Positions 16,272 through 25,201 are shown, counted from the stretch's first letter. The stretch: DNA of 64,000 nucleotides from Paenibacillus rubinfantis (GCF_001486505.1 NZ_LN909066.1:848452-912451); one strand, 5' to 3'. Notes: generated by a model not told the origin, from the letters alone. Made by a program: numbers and translations.

Positions 16272-17441
16272 ATGCCAACGCCTGATCGATATAACTTTGT
16301 CGTCTCCAAAGAGGACTGGTCGCTGCATCGGAAAGGATACCAGGATCAACAGCGCCACCAGGAGAAAGTGCGGGAGGTCATCAAGCAGAATCTGCCTGAC
16401 CTCGTCACCGAGGAAAATATCATTATGTCGGACGGCAAGCAAATCATTAAGGTTCCCCTCCGCAATTTGGAAGAGTACCGCTTCATCCATAACTACCAGA
16501 AACATAAACATGTCGGCCAAGGTGACGGAAGCAGCGAGGTGGGAGACGTGCTTGGCCAGGACAGTCCCAAGGATAGCGGAAAAGGCGGGAAAGGCGGGAA
16601 GGCCGGCGATCAGCCGGGCTACGACTACGTGGAGGCCGAGGTCAGCATCGAGGAGCTGGAGGATATGCTGTTCGAGGAGATGGAGCTGCCCTATATCCAG
16701 GAGAAAGACAAGGAAGAAATGGAAACCGAGTCGATTCGCTTCAACGATATCCGCAAAAAAGGTCTGATGTCCAACATCGATAAGAAACGCACCATTCTGG
16801 AGAACCTGCGCCGTAACGCCACCGCCGGCACCCCCGGCATCCACGGCATTTCGCCGGATGATCTTCGCTACAAAACGTGGGAGGAGATTGTTGTCCCCCG
16901 CTCTAATGCGGTCATCCTGGCGATGATGGATACGTCGGGTTCGATGGGCGCTTTCGAGAAATACTGCGCGCGCAGCTTTTTCTTCTGGATGACCCGATTC
17001 TTGCGTCGGCAGTATGAAAAGGTCGAGATCGTGTTTCTGGCCCATCATACCGAGGCGAAGGAGGTCAGCGAGGAGGAATTTTTCACCCGTGGGGAAAGCG
17101 GCGGCACCATCTGCTCTTCGGTGTATCAAAAAGCGCTGGAAATCATCGACTCCCGCTACCCTCCATCCAGCTACAACATCTATCCGTTCCACTTCTCTGA
17201 CGGCGACAATCTGACCTCGGACAACGAGCGCTGCGTGAAGTTAATCGGCGAGCTGATGAAGCGCAGCAACCTGTTCGGGTACGGGGAGGTCAATCAGTAC
17301 AACCGCGGCAGCACCCTGATGTCTGCCTATCGGACGATCAAGCAGGAGAAATTTATGTATTACGTCATTAAGGAGAAAGGCGAGGTTTACAACGCGTTAA
17401 AACGGTTCTTCCACAAGCGCGAAGGGGGTGCGGCAAGTTGA
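16272..17441 (+). CDS. yhbH: Sporulation protein YhbH (DUF444, vWA-like)
   Basis: Soluble protein of the DUF444/YeaH family, needed for normal sporulation in Bacillus and partner of the PrkA/YeaG and SpoVR/YcgB families. The 389-residue protein has a charged N-terminal part (YNFVVSKEDWSLHRKGYQDQ), a Gly/Lys-rich linker (about 95-115) and a C-terminal von Willebrand A-like fold marked by AMMDTSGSMG (about 218), a MIDAS-type DxSxS metal site. The ATG follows GGAGGTG. The stop overlaps the spoVR TTG start, so the two are translationally coupled; prkA lies nearby but on the opposite strand. Confidence 0.95.
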   Translation: MPTPDRYNFVVSKEDWSLHRKGYQDQQRHQEKVREVIKQNLPDLVTEENIIMSDGKQIIKVPLRNLEEYRFIHNYQKHKHVGQGDGSSEVGDVLGQDSPKDSGKGGKGGKAGDQPGYDYVEAEVSIEELEDMLFEEMELPYIQEKDKEEMETESIRFNDIRKKGLMSNIDKKRTILENLRRNATAGTPGIHGISPDDLRYKTWEEIVVPRSNAVILAMMDTSGSMGAFEKYCARSFFFWMTRFLRRQYEKVEIVFLAHHTEAKEVSEEEFFTRGESGGTICSSVYQKALEIIDSRYPPSSYNIYPFHFSDGDNLTSDNERCVKLIGELMKRSNLFGYGEVNQYNRGSTLMSAYRTIKQEKFMYYVIKEKGEVYNALKRFFHKREGGAAS

Positions 17442-18880
17442 GCAGCGAAATGGAACAGCTTGAATACGCCATCGCGGAAATTATGGAAATCGCCGACTCG
17501 TTTGGGCTTGACTATTATCCGATGCGCTATGAAATTTGCCCTGCCGATATCATTTATACGTTTGGCGCCTACGGCATGCCCACCCGCTTCTCGCACTGGA
17601 GCTTCGGAAAAACCTTTAATAAGATGAAGATGCAATATGATTTTGGACTCAGCAAAATCTACGAGCTGGTCATCAACTCGAATCCGTGTTATGCCTTTTT
17701 GCTGGAGGGCAATTCACTGATCCAAAACAAACTGATCGTCGCTCACGTCCTGGCGCACTGCGATTTCTTCAAAAACAACGTGCGCTTCTCCGCCACCAAC
17801 CGGGACATGGTGGAGAGCATGTCCGCCACCGCCGAGCGAATCAGCCGGTATGAGCTGGCTTACGGGGCGGAAACGGTGGAAAGCTTCATCGACGCCGTCC
17901 TTGCGATCCAGGAGCATGTCGACCCGCAGTTGATCAAGCCGATGCGGTACGACAAGCGCCGGCAAATGGAGGAGAAGCTGCGCCGGGCTAAGGAAGGGCG
18001 CTATGGTTCAGTGAAAGCGGGGGAATATGACGACCTGTGGACACTGGACGGAATCTCGGGAGGACGCGCCGCAGCGGAAGCCAGGGAGAACGCCATCCAA
18101 TTTCCGCCTGAGCCGGAGAAGGACATCGTCTGGTTTATCCAGGAATACTCGGAGGCCCTGGAGGATTGGCAGCGGGACATCATGAGCATGCTGCGCGAGG
18201 AAATGCTGTATTTCTGGCCGCAGATGGAGACGAAGATCATGAACGAGGGATGGGCTTCCTACTGGCATCAACGCATCATCCGTGAGCTCGACCTCACCAG
18301 CGACGAAACGGTGGAATTCGCCAAGCTGAACGCCTCGGTTGTCCAGCCGTCGCGGCAAAGCTTGAACCCGTATTACCTCGGGCTCAAGATCTTCGAGGAT
18401 ATCGAGCGCCGCTGGGATCACCCCACCGAAGAGGAGCGCCGCCGCTTTGGCCGCGAGCCGGGGCAAGGCCGGGAGAAAATTTTTGAAGTCCGCGAGCTCG
18501 ACTCCGATATTTCTTTCCTCCGCAGCTATTTGACCAAAGAGCTCGTCCGCGATCTGGACTTATACATCTTCGAGAAGCAAGGGCCGGAGTGGAAAATCAC
18601 CGATAAAACCTGGGAGCACATCCGCGACCAACTGGTCGCCTCCCGCGTGAACGGAGGTTCCCCGTATATCGTTGTCCAGGACGGCGACTACCTGCGGTCC
18701 GGCGAGCTGCTGCTGAAGCACCAGTACGAGGGGATCGAGCTGGACTTAAAATACCTGGAGCACACGCTCCCCCACGTCTACAAGTTATGGGGCCGTCCCG
18801 TACACCTAGAGACAGTGGTGGAGGAGAAACGCGCCCTGTTCTCTTACGACGGGCAGAAGCATATCCGGAAGATGATTTGA
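17438..18880 (+). CDS. spoVR: SpoVR family protein
   Basis: SpoVR is involved in spore cortex formation in Bacillus; its biochemical role is not settled. The 480-residue length is typical. Recognisable family stretches are ADSFGLDYYPMRYEICPADI, YGMPTRFSHWSFGKTFNKMK, LVINSNPCYAFLLEGNS, VLAHCDFFKNN and, in the C-terminal half, NEGWASYWHQRI. The start is TTG, overlapping the yhbH stop, with AAGGGGGTG about 9 bases before it; an ATG four codons in is a weaker alternative. It ends at the hairpin at 18893-18935. Confidence 0.95.
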   Translation: MSSEMEQLEYAIAEIMEIADSFGLDYYPMRYEICPADIIYTFGAYGMPTRFSHWSFGKTFNKMKMQYDFGLSKIYELVINSNPCYAFLLEGNSLIQNKLIVAHVLAHCDFFKNNVRFSATNRDMVESMSATAERISRYELAYGAETVESFIDAVLAIQEHVDPQLIKPMRYDKRRQMEEKLRRAKEGRYGSVKAGEYDDLWTLDGISGGRAAAEARENAIQFPPEPEKDIVWFIQEYSEALEDWQRDIMSMLREEMLYFWPQMETKIMNEGWASYWHQRIIRELDLTSDETVEFAKLNASVVQPSRQSLNPYYLGLKIFEDIERRWDHPTEEERRRFGREPGQGREKIFEVRELDSDISFLRSYLTKELVRDLDLYIFEKQGPEWKITDKTWEHIRDQLVASRVNGGSPYIVVQDGDYLRSGELLLKHQYEGIELDLKYLEHTLPHVYKLWGRPVHLETVVEEKRALFSYDGQKHIRKMI

Positions 18881-18892
18881 GTATCACCGTAA

Positions 18893-18935
18893 GAAGAGCC
18901 GCCTGGGTCCAAGGATCCAGCGGCTCTTGTTCTGC
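18893..18935 (+). terminator. Terminator after spoVR
   Basis: Arms AAGAGCCGCCTGG and CCAGCGGCTCTT followed by GTTCTG. The T tract is weak. In reverse it could also serve the convergent gene at 18952-19278. Confidence 0.6.
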
Positions 18936-18951
18936 CTGGAGAATCGGTCAA

Positions 18952-19278
18952 TCAGGACAGCAAAGCGATGACCAGCAGCTCGTAGAGCACCAGCGTCAAA
19001 ATCGTCTCATCGCTGGGACTAGGTCCCCAGAAGGGAGCGCCAAAGGCACGCTGGCCCCCGTATCGCGGAACCGCCAAATGCACCAGCCCGCCTTGGCAGC
19101 TCACAATCCGGCCAATGTGCACATGGCCTTCCATCGTTTCGATGCGTACTCTTTGATTCGCATGCTGCCGGCAGATGCCTTGCACCCGCTCGCGGATCGA
19201 CCGCAAATGCTGGGCGGATTGCGGGTCCGCCTGATAAATAATACGTTGCTGAGGAACCCCCCAAGGTTGAACACTCAT
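18952..19278 (-). CDS. Small hypothetical protein between spoVR and prkA
   Basis: A 108-residue protein with no family I can name. It has an N-terminal RIIYQADPQSAQHLRSIRER segment, a central RVRIETMEGHVHIGRIVSCQ and GGLVHLAVPRYGGQRAFG beta-like region, and a hydrophobic C-terminus (TILTLVLYELLVIALLS) that could be a membrane or interaction helix. The ATG follows GGAGG at 10 bases, so it is probably translated. The central ETMEGHVHIGRIVSC stretch recalls small beta-barrel (Sm-like) surface proteins, but that is only a resemblance. Its setting inside the yhbH-spoVR/prkA sporulation locus suggests a linked role, which is inference. Confidence 0.65.
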   Translation of the reverse strand: MSVQPWGVPQQRIIYQADPQSAQHLRSIRERVQGICRQHANQRVRIETMEGHVHIGRIVSCQGGLVHLAVPRYGGQRAFGAPFWGPSPSDETILTLVLYELLVIALLS

Positions 19279-19502
19279 CTGTTAATCGCCTCCAAAGTTT
19301 CTTTCAAGTTCAAAATATCGTATGCGAATACCTAGAGGGCGGTGAGGCGGGAATGACACGGAATTAGAGGTGCTTTTTCCAGTTAAATTGCCGAAATGGC
19401 CCTTCCAACGTGAAATTAACGGTAGAAAATCCAGTTCGTTGGGCCGTTTTCGGCCCGGTAGTTACATGGAAATGTAAGCCCACCGGGCCGCCAACAGGTC
19501 GC

Positions 19503-19532
19503 AAAAAAAGGCGGAGGGCTTCCCCTCCACCT
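19503..19532 (-). terminator. Terminator of prkA
   Basis: Minus-strand arms GGTGGAGGG and CCCTCCGCC followed by TTTTTTT, directly after the prkA stop. Confidence 0.88.
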
Positions 19533-19549
19533 TATCCATCCCACTCGAG

Positions 19550-21445
19550 TTACCGGTTCAACAAACTCCCCACATAACGCAGCAGCTCGTTGGCGCACAC
19601 CGGGCAGTAGCCGTGCTCGTCGATCAGCCGCTTGCTGACCTCGTTGATGCGTTTAAGCTGGTTTTCGTCCGGCGTTTTGGTCGAGGTCGTGATCTTCACG
19701 ATGTCCTTGAGGTCGGCGAACAGCTTCTTCTCGATCGCTTCCCGCAGCCGGTCGTGGTGGTTATATTCGAATTTCCGCCCTTTGCGCGAATACGCGGAGA
19801 TGCGGATGAGAATTTCCTCTCTAAACGCCTTCTTGGCGTTTTCCGAGATGCCGATTTGCTCTTCGATCGAGCGCATCAGCCGCTCGTCGGGATCCATCTC
19901 CTCATCGGTGAGCGGATCGCGGATTTTCGTCCAGTTGCAGAACGCCTCGATGTTGTCGAGGTAGTTCTCAAACAAGGTGCGTGCCGACTCCTCAAACGAG
20001 TAGACGAACGCTTTTTGCACTTCTTTTTTGGCGAGCTCGTCGTATTCCTTGCGGGCGATGCTGATGAAGTTCAGATACCGCTCGCGCTCCTCCTTCGTAA
20101 TCGAAGCATGCTGGTCCAGGCCGTCCTTGATGGCCCGCAAAATATCCAAAGCCCCCATGCAATGCAAATCCTGCTTGATCAACGCGCTGGAAATCCGGTT
20201 GATGACATAACGCGGATCGACGCCGGACATGCCCTCCTCCAGGTACTCGTTTTGCAGCTCCTTCAAATCGGCGTCCTTGTAACCTTCAACTTCTTCGCCG
20301 TCGTAGAGGCGCATTTTTTTCACCAGATCAACGCCTTGCTTCTTCGTTTCCTTCAACCGGGTCAAGATGGAGAAGATCGCCGCCGACCTCAGGGCATGCG
20401 GAGCAATATGAATGTGGCTCATATCGCTTTGGCTGATCAGCTTACCGTAAATCTTCTCCTCCTGCGACACCTTGAGGTTATAAGGGATCGGCATCACGAT
20501 CATCCGCGACTGCAACGCTTCATTTTTCTTATTAGCGATAAACGATTTGTACTCCGCCTCGTTCGTGTGCGCGATAATCAGCTCATCGGCCGAGATCAAC
20601 GCGAACCGCCCTGCCTTGAAATTCCCCTCCTGTGTCAGAGACAGCAGGTTCCACAAAAACTTCTCATCGCATTTCAGCATTTCCTGGAACTCCATCAGGC
20701 CGCGGTTGGCCTTGTTTAGCTCGCCATCAAAACGGTAGGCCCGAGGATCGGATTCCGAGCCATACTCCGTGATCGTGGAAAAATCGATGCTGCCGGTCAA
20801 ATCGGCGATATCCTGCGACTTCGGATCCGACGGACTAAACGTGCCGATACCGACGCGTTCATCCTCGGACAAGAGCACCCGCTCGACCTTTACGTTTTCG
20901 ATGTCGCCGCCGTATTCCGTCTTTAGTCTCATCTGGCAGACGGGGCATAAGTTGCCCTCAATCCGGACGCCAAGCGATTTCTCCACTTCCGGCCGGAGTT
21001 CATGCGGAACGAGGTGAAGCGGGTCCTCATGCATCGGGCAACCGGCAATGGCGTACACGGCCCCTTTGTCTGTGCGGGAAAACTTCTCCAGCCCGCGCTT
21101 CAGCAGCGTGACGAGCGTCGATTTGCCCCCGCTGACAGGTCCCATAAGTAACAAAATCCGCTTGCGAACATCCAGCCGGCGAGCGGCGGAGTGAAAATAC
21201 TCCTCCACCAGCTTTTCGATGGCCCGATCGAGCCCGAAGATTTCCTGCTCAAAAAATTTATACCTTTTCCGGCCGTCTTCCTCTTCGATGCCATAGGATC
21301 TAATCATTTCATAAACCCGGGCATGGGCGGTCATCGCCGGTGAAGGGTCTTGGGCCAACAGTTCGACATAATCTTTAAATGTGCCGCTCCACGACAAGGA
21401 GTCGCTTTCCGCCCGGTAAGCCGCTAAACGCTCAAAAATGTCCAT
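19550..21445 (-). CDS. prkA: PrkA family AAA-type serine protein kinase
   Basis: PrkA/YeaG protein: an N-terminal AAA ATPase-like domain plus a C-terminal domain, historically called a serine kinase and linked to sporulation and stationary phase in Bacillus; the true activity of the family is debated. The 631-residue length is exactly typical. Walker A is GPVSGGKST (about residue 102). Other marks are the zinc-like CPVCQMRLK (about 192), ELNKANRGLMEFQEMLK and EYKSFIANKKNEALQSRM, and a C-terminal CPVCANELLRYVGSLL. The start MDIFERLAAYRAESDSLSW follows AGGAGG at 8 bases; the open frame extends 29 codons upstream without support. It is convergent with yhbH-spoVR. Confidence 0.96.
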   Translation of the reverse strand: MDIFERLAAYRAESDSLSWSGTFKDYVELLAQDPSPAMTAHARVYEMIRSYGIEEEDGRKRYKFFEQEIFGLDRAIEKLVEEYFHSAARRLDVRKRILLLMGPVSGGKSTLVTLLKRGLEKFSRTDKGAVYAIAGCPMHEDPLHLVPHELRPEVEKSLGVRIEGNLCPVCQMRLKTEYGGDIENVKVERVLLSEDERVGIGTFSPSDPKSQDIADLTGSIDFSTITEYGSESDPRAYRFDGELNKANRGLMEFQEMLKCDEKFLWNLLSLTQEGNFKAGRFALISADELIIAHTNEAEYKSFIANKKNEALQSRMIVMPIPYNLKVSQEEKIYGKLISQSDMSHIHIAPHALRSAAIFSILTRLKETKKQGVDLVKKMRLYDGEEVEGYKDADLKELQNEYLEEGMSGVDPRYVINRISSALIKQDLHCMGALDILRAIKDGLDQHASITKEERERYLNFISIARKEYDELAKKEVQKAFVYSFEESARTLFENYLDNIEAFCNWTKIRDPLTDEEMDPDERLMRSIEEQIGISENAKKAFREEILIRISAYSRKGRKFEYNHHDRLREAIEKKLFADLKDIVKITTSTKTPDENQLKRINEVSKRLIDEHGYCPVCANELLRYVGSLLNR

Positions 21446-21675
21446 GTTAGGTACCTCCTGTACTCCCGCTTTAGGGGTTCTCCCGCGTCCCCGATCTTTA
21501 GAACTTACGTGACCAGAATATGGAGCTTCCACGATAAAAAGTGTATTACATACCTATGCGCAGGGACGGGAGAAGTTGACCTTTTTTCCGATGAAAATAT
21601 TCAGATGGAAAAAGTAGGAATTCAGCTTTGTGATATAATTTGGATCATGATCATGGGAAGGAAAAGGGGATCGTC

Positions 21676-22440
21676 ATGGCAGTACAGCATGAGACGGAAT
21701 TGTACGCTCCGCTGAAGGCTTTTTTTGAGGAGCGGGGGTATGAGATCAAAAGCGAGGTACGGCATTGCGACCTGGTTGGCGTTCGTCCCGGCAGCGACGA
21801 GCCGCTGATCGTGGAAATGAAAAAGACGTTTAATCTCCCTTTGCTGCTGCAGGGTTTGGAGCGCCAGCGCCTGAGCTCCGAGGTGTATCTCGCCGTAGAG
21901 CGGAACCGCGCCAAAAAAGGGGCGCATAACCAACGGTGGAGCGAAATTACGCTGCTTTGCCGCCGGCTGGGACTAGGGCTAATCGCAGTGACCCGATACA
22001 AGACAAAACCCGCGTTCGTGGAGATTCTGTGCTCGCCGGGGAACGAGGCCTTGTACATCCCGGGGCCGAAGGTGGTCAAACGCCGGGCGGAGAAGCTGCT
22101 GCACGAGTTCCATGAACGCAGCGGCGATTACAACGTGGGCGGCAGCACCGGCACCAAGCTGGTGACGGCCTACCGCGAACGGGCGCTGCGCATTGCGCTC
22201 GCCATCGAGGAGGGCGGCGGTGAGATGTCGCCGAAGGACGCGCGCGACCGCAGCGGTGTCGGCAGCGCCGCCGCAATTCTGCAGCGCGACTACTATGGGT
22301 GGTTCCGCCGCGTCGTCCGCGGGCGTTACGCCTTGACCCCGGCCGGTGCGGAGGGGCTGCGCCAGTACGCCCACGTCGTCGACGGATGGCGGCGAGCGGC
22401 GGCGACTGCGGAAAGGGAACCGGAAGGGCCCCTTTCTTAG
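21676..22440 (+). CDS. DUF2161 family PD-(D/E)XK-type putative phosphodiesterase
   Basis: A 254-residue protein matching the DUF2161 pattern: FFEERGYEIKSEVRHCDLVG, then EPLIVEMKKTFNLPLLLQGL and VYLAVERNR. The Asp in CDLVG and the E-x-K in VEMKK fit a PD-(D/E)XK nuclease-fold active site, although no activity has been shown here. The C-terminal half (about 150-240) looks like a winged-helix region (MSPKDARDRSGVGSAAAILQ, YYGWFRRVVRGRYALTPAG). The start MAVQHETELYAPL follows AAGGGGATCGTC; the longer frame has no ribosome site. Single gene with its own terminator. Probably cytosolic. Confidence 0.85.
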   Translation: MAVQHETELYAPLKAFFEERGYEIKSEVRHCDLVGVRPGSDEPLIVEMKKTFNLPLLLQGLERQRLSSEVYLAVERNRAKKGAHNQRWSEITLLCRRLGLGLIAVTRYKTKPAFVEILCSPGNEALYIPGPKVVKRRAEKLLHEFHERSGDYNVGGSTGTKLVTAYRERALRIALAIEEGGGEMSPKDARDRSGVGSAAAILQRDYYGWFRRVVRGRYALTPAGAEGLRQYAHVVDGWRRAAATAEREPEGPLS

Positions 22441-22454
22441 TTGGGGGATCTGTA

Positions 22455-22486
22455 AATAAGCTCAGGCACATGGCCTGAGCTTATTT
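22455..22486. terminator. Bidirectional hairpin terminator
   Basis: Arms AATAAGCTCAGGC and GCCTGAGCTTATT with T-rich flanks on both strands. It serves the DUF2161 gene and the convergent small gene at 22549-22689. Confidence 0.78.
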
Positions 22487-22548
22487 ATTTTATGCTGGCT
22501 CGAGCGAGGACGGCAGACTTCTGGAGTCTTGAACAGCCTATTAAGATT

Positions 22549-22689
22549 TTAACTTTGATCTTTGTCGCTTGGCTCTTTGGGGTCCGGGATTTGGTTAAGT
22601 CCTCGCATGAACAACAGATACACATAGATGGCCAACCCTACGCCTGCAATCAAAAGAACGAATTTTCCAATTGCCCACAACGTCTCCAT
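22549..22689 (-). CDS. Small single-span membrane protein (46 aa)
   Basis: A 46-codon gene beginning METLWAIGKF, with one hydrophobic helix (about 6-28, LLIAGVGLAIYVYLLF) and a charged C-terminal tail (PDPKEPSDKDQS). The ATG follows AAAGGAG at 8 bases, and a terminator hairpin lies downstream, so it looks like a genuine small gene rather than noise. The predicted orientation puts the charged tail in the cytosol (MRGLN flank). Function unknown. It lies just after the decayed aminotransferase on the same strand. Confidence 0.6.
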   Translation of the reverse strand: METLWAIGKFVLLIAGVGLAIYVYLLFMRGLNQIPDPKEPSDKDQS

Positions 22690-22732
22690 GGTTGATTCTC
22701 CTTTGGTCGGATTCGGGTAGCCCGGTTCTGGT

Positions 22733-23489
22733 CTAGTCCGCGGAGCGCACCGTAAATTCGGCGAGGGCGGCGGTAAGGCGCGCCAGCCCTTCGCGCAGCC
22801 GCGCGGGTTCGTGCGCGGCCACGGTCAGCCGGATGTAGCGATCATCCGGCTCTTTGGCGTAGCACAGCGTTCCCGGCAGGAACGCTGTGCCTTCCAGCAG
22901 CGAAGCGCGCAGCAGCGCTTCGCTGGAGACCCCGGCGGGCAGGCGGAGCCAGAGGAACAGCCCGCCGCCGGGGTCTTCCACGCAGGCGCCGCGCCAAGCG
23001 GGCGCCTGCAGCAGCTCCAGCGCAAGGGCGGCGCATCAGCTCCAGCGCCTCCGGCGCGGCCGGTGTCTCGACGAGCACCGTGCCGCCGCCGGGGACCAAT
23101 ACCCGCAGCAGCAGGTCAAGCGCCCCATCGGCGCTTTCCGCCAGCAGCCATTGCTGCGGGTCCGTCCTAATGCCTTCGGCTTCTTCGTATGCCGAAGCCA
23201 GCCAATCCCGCAGCGTGCCAGCCCCGCTGCGACCCGCCGGCTCTCCGGCTTGAGCGCCGCCGTCCGCGCCCGGGCGCACGTTGCTCCCATTCCCTTTCGG
23301 CCCTGCCAACGAAATCAGGTTGCCCTCGCGCACCCCCTCCTCAATTTCCCGGGCAAAAGCCGGCGGCAGCCGACGCTTCAGCAATTCCAAACCCGTATCC
23401 ACCAAGTACACCCCGCTTCCATTCACCTGTATTTGTGATTGTACCGCAGGACAAATTTTCCAGACAACGGGGAGCCGACCCAACGCCAT
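22733..23489 (-). pseudogene. Decayed PLP-dependent class I/MocR-type aminotransferase
   Basis: Two pieces of one aminotransferase lie in different frames. The upstream piece reads LKRRLPPAFAREIEEGVREG, LISLAGPKG and then TLRDWLASAYEEAEGIRTDP and GGGTVLVETPAAPEALELM; the downstream frame reads LALELLQAPAWRGACVEDPG, GGLFLWLRLPAGVSSEALL and AFLPGTLCYAKEPDDRYIRL. Relative to intact relatives (2-aminoadipate aminotransferase type) roughly 170 central residues, including the lysine that binds PLP, are absent and the frame changes at the junction (about 23012-23048). A 12-base direct repeat CAGCTCCAGCGC sits on both sides of the junction. The product cannot be active. The exact 5' end is uncertain. 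Confidence 0.75.
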
Positions 23490-23526
23490 GGATGATTTTG
23501 GCGAATATTTACCAAATCTATCATTT

Positions 23527-23555
23527 TTGCGAACCTAGTGTCGACATGATAGAAT
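23527..23555 (+). promoter_or_regulatory. Sigma-A-type promoter
   Basis: TTGCGA (23527-23532), a 17-base spacer and TAGAAT (23550-23555), about 50 bases before the start at 23605. It drives the coiled-coil/NAGPA pair. Confidence 0.6.
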
Positions 23556-23604
23556 GGGAACTGCATCAACCCTACTTACTAATAATTGTTTGAGGTGAAG
23601 TACC

Positions 23605-24015
23605 ATGCCTTACTCTACGGAACCTGCAACCGTCACCGAAACGAGTCGCAGCACAAAGAAACGGCGGCCTTCCGTAGCCATAATTCTATTGATTTGGGTC
23701 CTATTGATCGGCGCCGGAGTCACCGCGGCCTACATGTATAGCAATCATTTGAAGCAGTCGATGATCGACCAACTGGACGCCAAATGGCAAAGTGAAGCCG
23801 TGCAAATGAAGGCGGATTATACCGCCCAGCTCACCGCTTTGTCCGGCGAGGTCAAGGATTTGCAAAGCAAAGTGGAAGCGTTCAACGAATTGCTCGAATT
23901 CACGAAGGACAACAGCAGCGAAAAAACGGATAACAGCAATAAATTGTATTCGCAATTGAGTGAGGTTAAGCAGCAGCTAGCCGCGCTCCAGAAGAAAATG
24001 GACTTGCTGAAATGA
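23605..24015 (+). CDS. Membrane-anchored coiled-coil protein
   Basis: A 136-residue protein with a basic N-terminus (SRSTKKRRPS), one membrane helix (about 25-47, VAIILLIWVLLIGAGVTAAY) and a long extracytoplasmic coiled coil (about 50-136) with heptads such as LTALSGEVKDLQSKVEAFNE and LSEVKQQLAALQKKM. I recognise no named family. The ATG follows GAGGTGAAG. Its stop overlaps the next start (ATGA), so it is translationally coupled to the NAGPA-domain protein, whose own N-terminal region is also helical. A joint surface complex is a reasonable inference. Confidence 0.8.
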   Translation: MPYSTEPATVTETSRSTKKRRPSVAIILLIWVLLIGAGVTAAYMYSNHLKQSMIDQLDAKWQSEAVQMKADYTAQLTALSGEVKDLQSKVEAFNELLEFTKDNSSEKTDNSNKLYSQLSEVKQQLAALQKKMDLLK

Positions 24016-25079
24016 TTACGCCGGTTAAACAAATCAACCGTTTTTTTCTGCTGACCACCGGGCCTTTAATTGGTATGCTTATCGCTCTATTTATCAGCGG
24101 GGCTGCCATCGAATGGAATCGGGCTCCTCACCCCATTACGCCGGAAGCCGATGTGTTCCAGACCACCGCAGCGATTTCGGAAGGATTAACCCAAGCGGAG
24201 AAGGATGCCAAAACCACCATCTCCTCCATCCGTCAAACGGCCGAGTTGTACCAGAAAACCACCCAAACGATGAGCACCATCGTCAAAACGGCACAAACCG
24301 CAGCCGCCCGGCCTGAGTCCATTTACAATCGGCGGATTACGTCGAAGTTAGGCGTCCCTTTCGAGACGATCCAAAGCGATCGCATTCGTATCGAATTGTA
24401 CAAGATCAACCCCGGCACTTATCGCGGATATGCGATGAAGATTCGACTCAAGTCACCGGATGCCATGAAAATGACGCTCGGCAAGGATCGACTGGGGGGA
24501 GCAGAAACGACAAAGCAAGCGGTGCAGCGTTACGGTGCGGTTGCCGGCATCAACGCCGGCGGATTCGCCGATTCCCGCGGGGAACGTTATCCCTTAAGCA
24601 CCACGATCTTAAATGGGCAATACCTGAACGGCTTTGAGCCTACGTATAAGGATTTATTTTTCGTCGGATTAAATAAGTCAGGACAGCTGATCGGCGGGAA
24701 GTTTCAAAATAAGGAAAGTCTGGACAAGCTACAGCCGAAGTTTGGCGCTTCCTTTGTTCCGATATTGCTGCAAAACGGCGTCAAACTCCCCATCCCGCAA
24801 AAGTGGAAAACGTCCCCGCTGCGCGCACCGCGTACGGTAATCGGGAACTATAAGGATGATCAGTTGCTTGTGCTGGTCGTGGACGGCGATAACGAGAAGG
24901 GCCGTTCCGGGGCTACGCTGGAGGAATTGCAGAACAAGCTGTCGAAAATGGGCGTACAGGACGCCTATAATTTGGATGGCGGAGGCTCCTCCTCCCTGGT
25001 CGTGAATGGCCGGGTCGTCAACAATCCGTCTGACGGCGCGCTTCGTCCGGTGCCAACACATTTCTTGTTTTTTAAATAA
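24012..25079 (+). CDS. Phosphodiester glycosidase (NAGPA) family exported protein
   Basis: A 355-residue protein with an N-terminal membrane anchor (about 10-32), a helical stalk (about 45-100, ISEGLTQAEKDAKTTISSIR) and a C-terminal NAGPA domain. The domain is marked by VAGINAGGFADSRG (about 178), LVLVVDGDNEKGRSGATLEE and NLDGGGSSSLVVNG (about 320), the conserved DGGGS loop. Relatives cleave N-acetylglucosamine phosphodiesters or act on wall polymers; the substrate here is unknown. It is coupled by ATGA to the coiled-coil protein upstream. The two membrane-anchored stalks may pair. Confidence 0.88.
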   Translation: MITPVKQINRFFLLTTGPLIGMLIALFISGAAIEWNRAPHPITPEADVFQTTAAISEGLTQAEKDAKTTISSIRQTAELYQKTTQTMSTIVKTAQTAAARPESIYNRRITSKLGVPFETIQSDRIRIELYKINPGTYRGYAMKIRLKSPDAMKMTLGKDRLGGAETTKQAVQRYGAVAGINAGGFADSRGERYPLSTTILNGQYLNGFEPTYKDLFFVGLNKSGQLIGGKFQNKESLDKLQPKFGASFVPILLQNGVKLPIPQKWKTSPLRAPRTVIGNYKDDQLLVLVVDGDNEKGRSGATLEELQNKLSKMGVQDAYNLDGGGSSSLVVNGRVVNNPSDGALRPVPTHFLFFK

Positions 25080-25201
25080 TCAGCTGTTCACCTTCACTTG
25101 GCCACATTTCTCTGTCTATGAAATAATTCACATTTTGGATTTATTTTTAGGCGATCGCCGGGTATAATAGGGGTAGGAGTACAACGTGGAGGTGTTCGGC
25201 T

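Noticed and set aside
16266..17192. 308-codon open frame antisense to yhbH
   Set aside because: Shadow of a well-supported gene; no ribosome site, low-complexity composition and no family features.
19613..20719. 368-codon open frame antisense to prkA
   Set aside because: Mirror of codon bias in prkA; no start signal, no recognisable domain.
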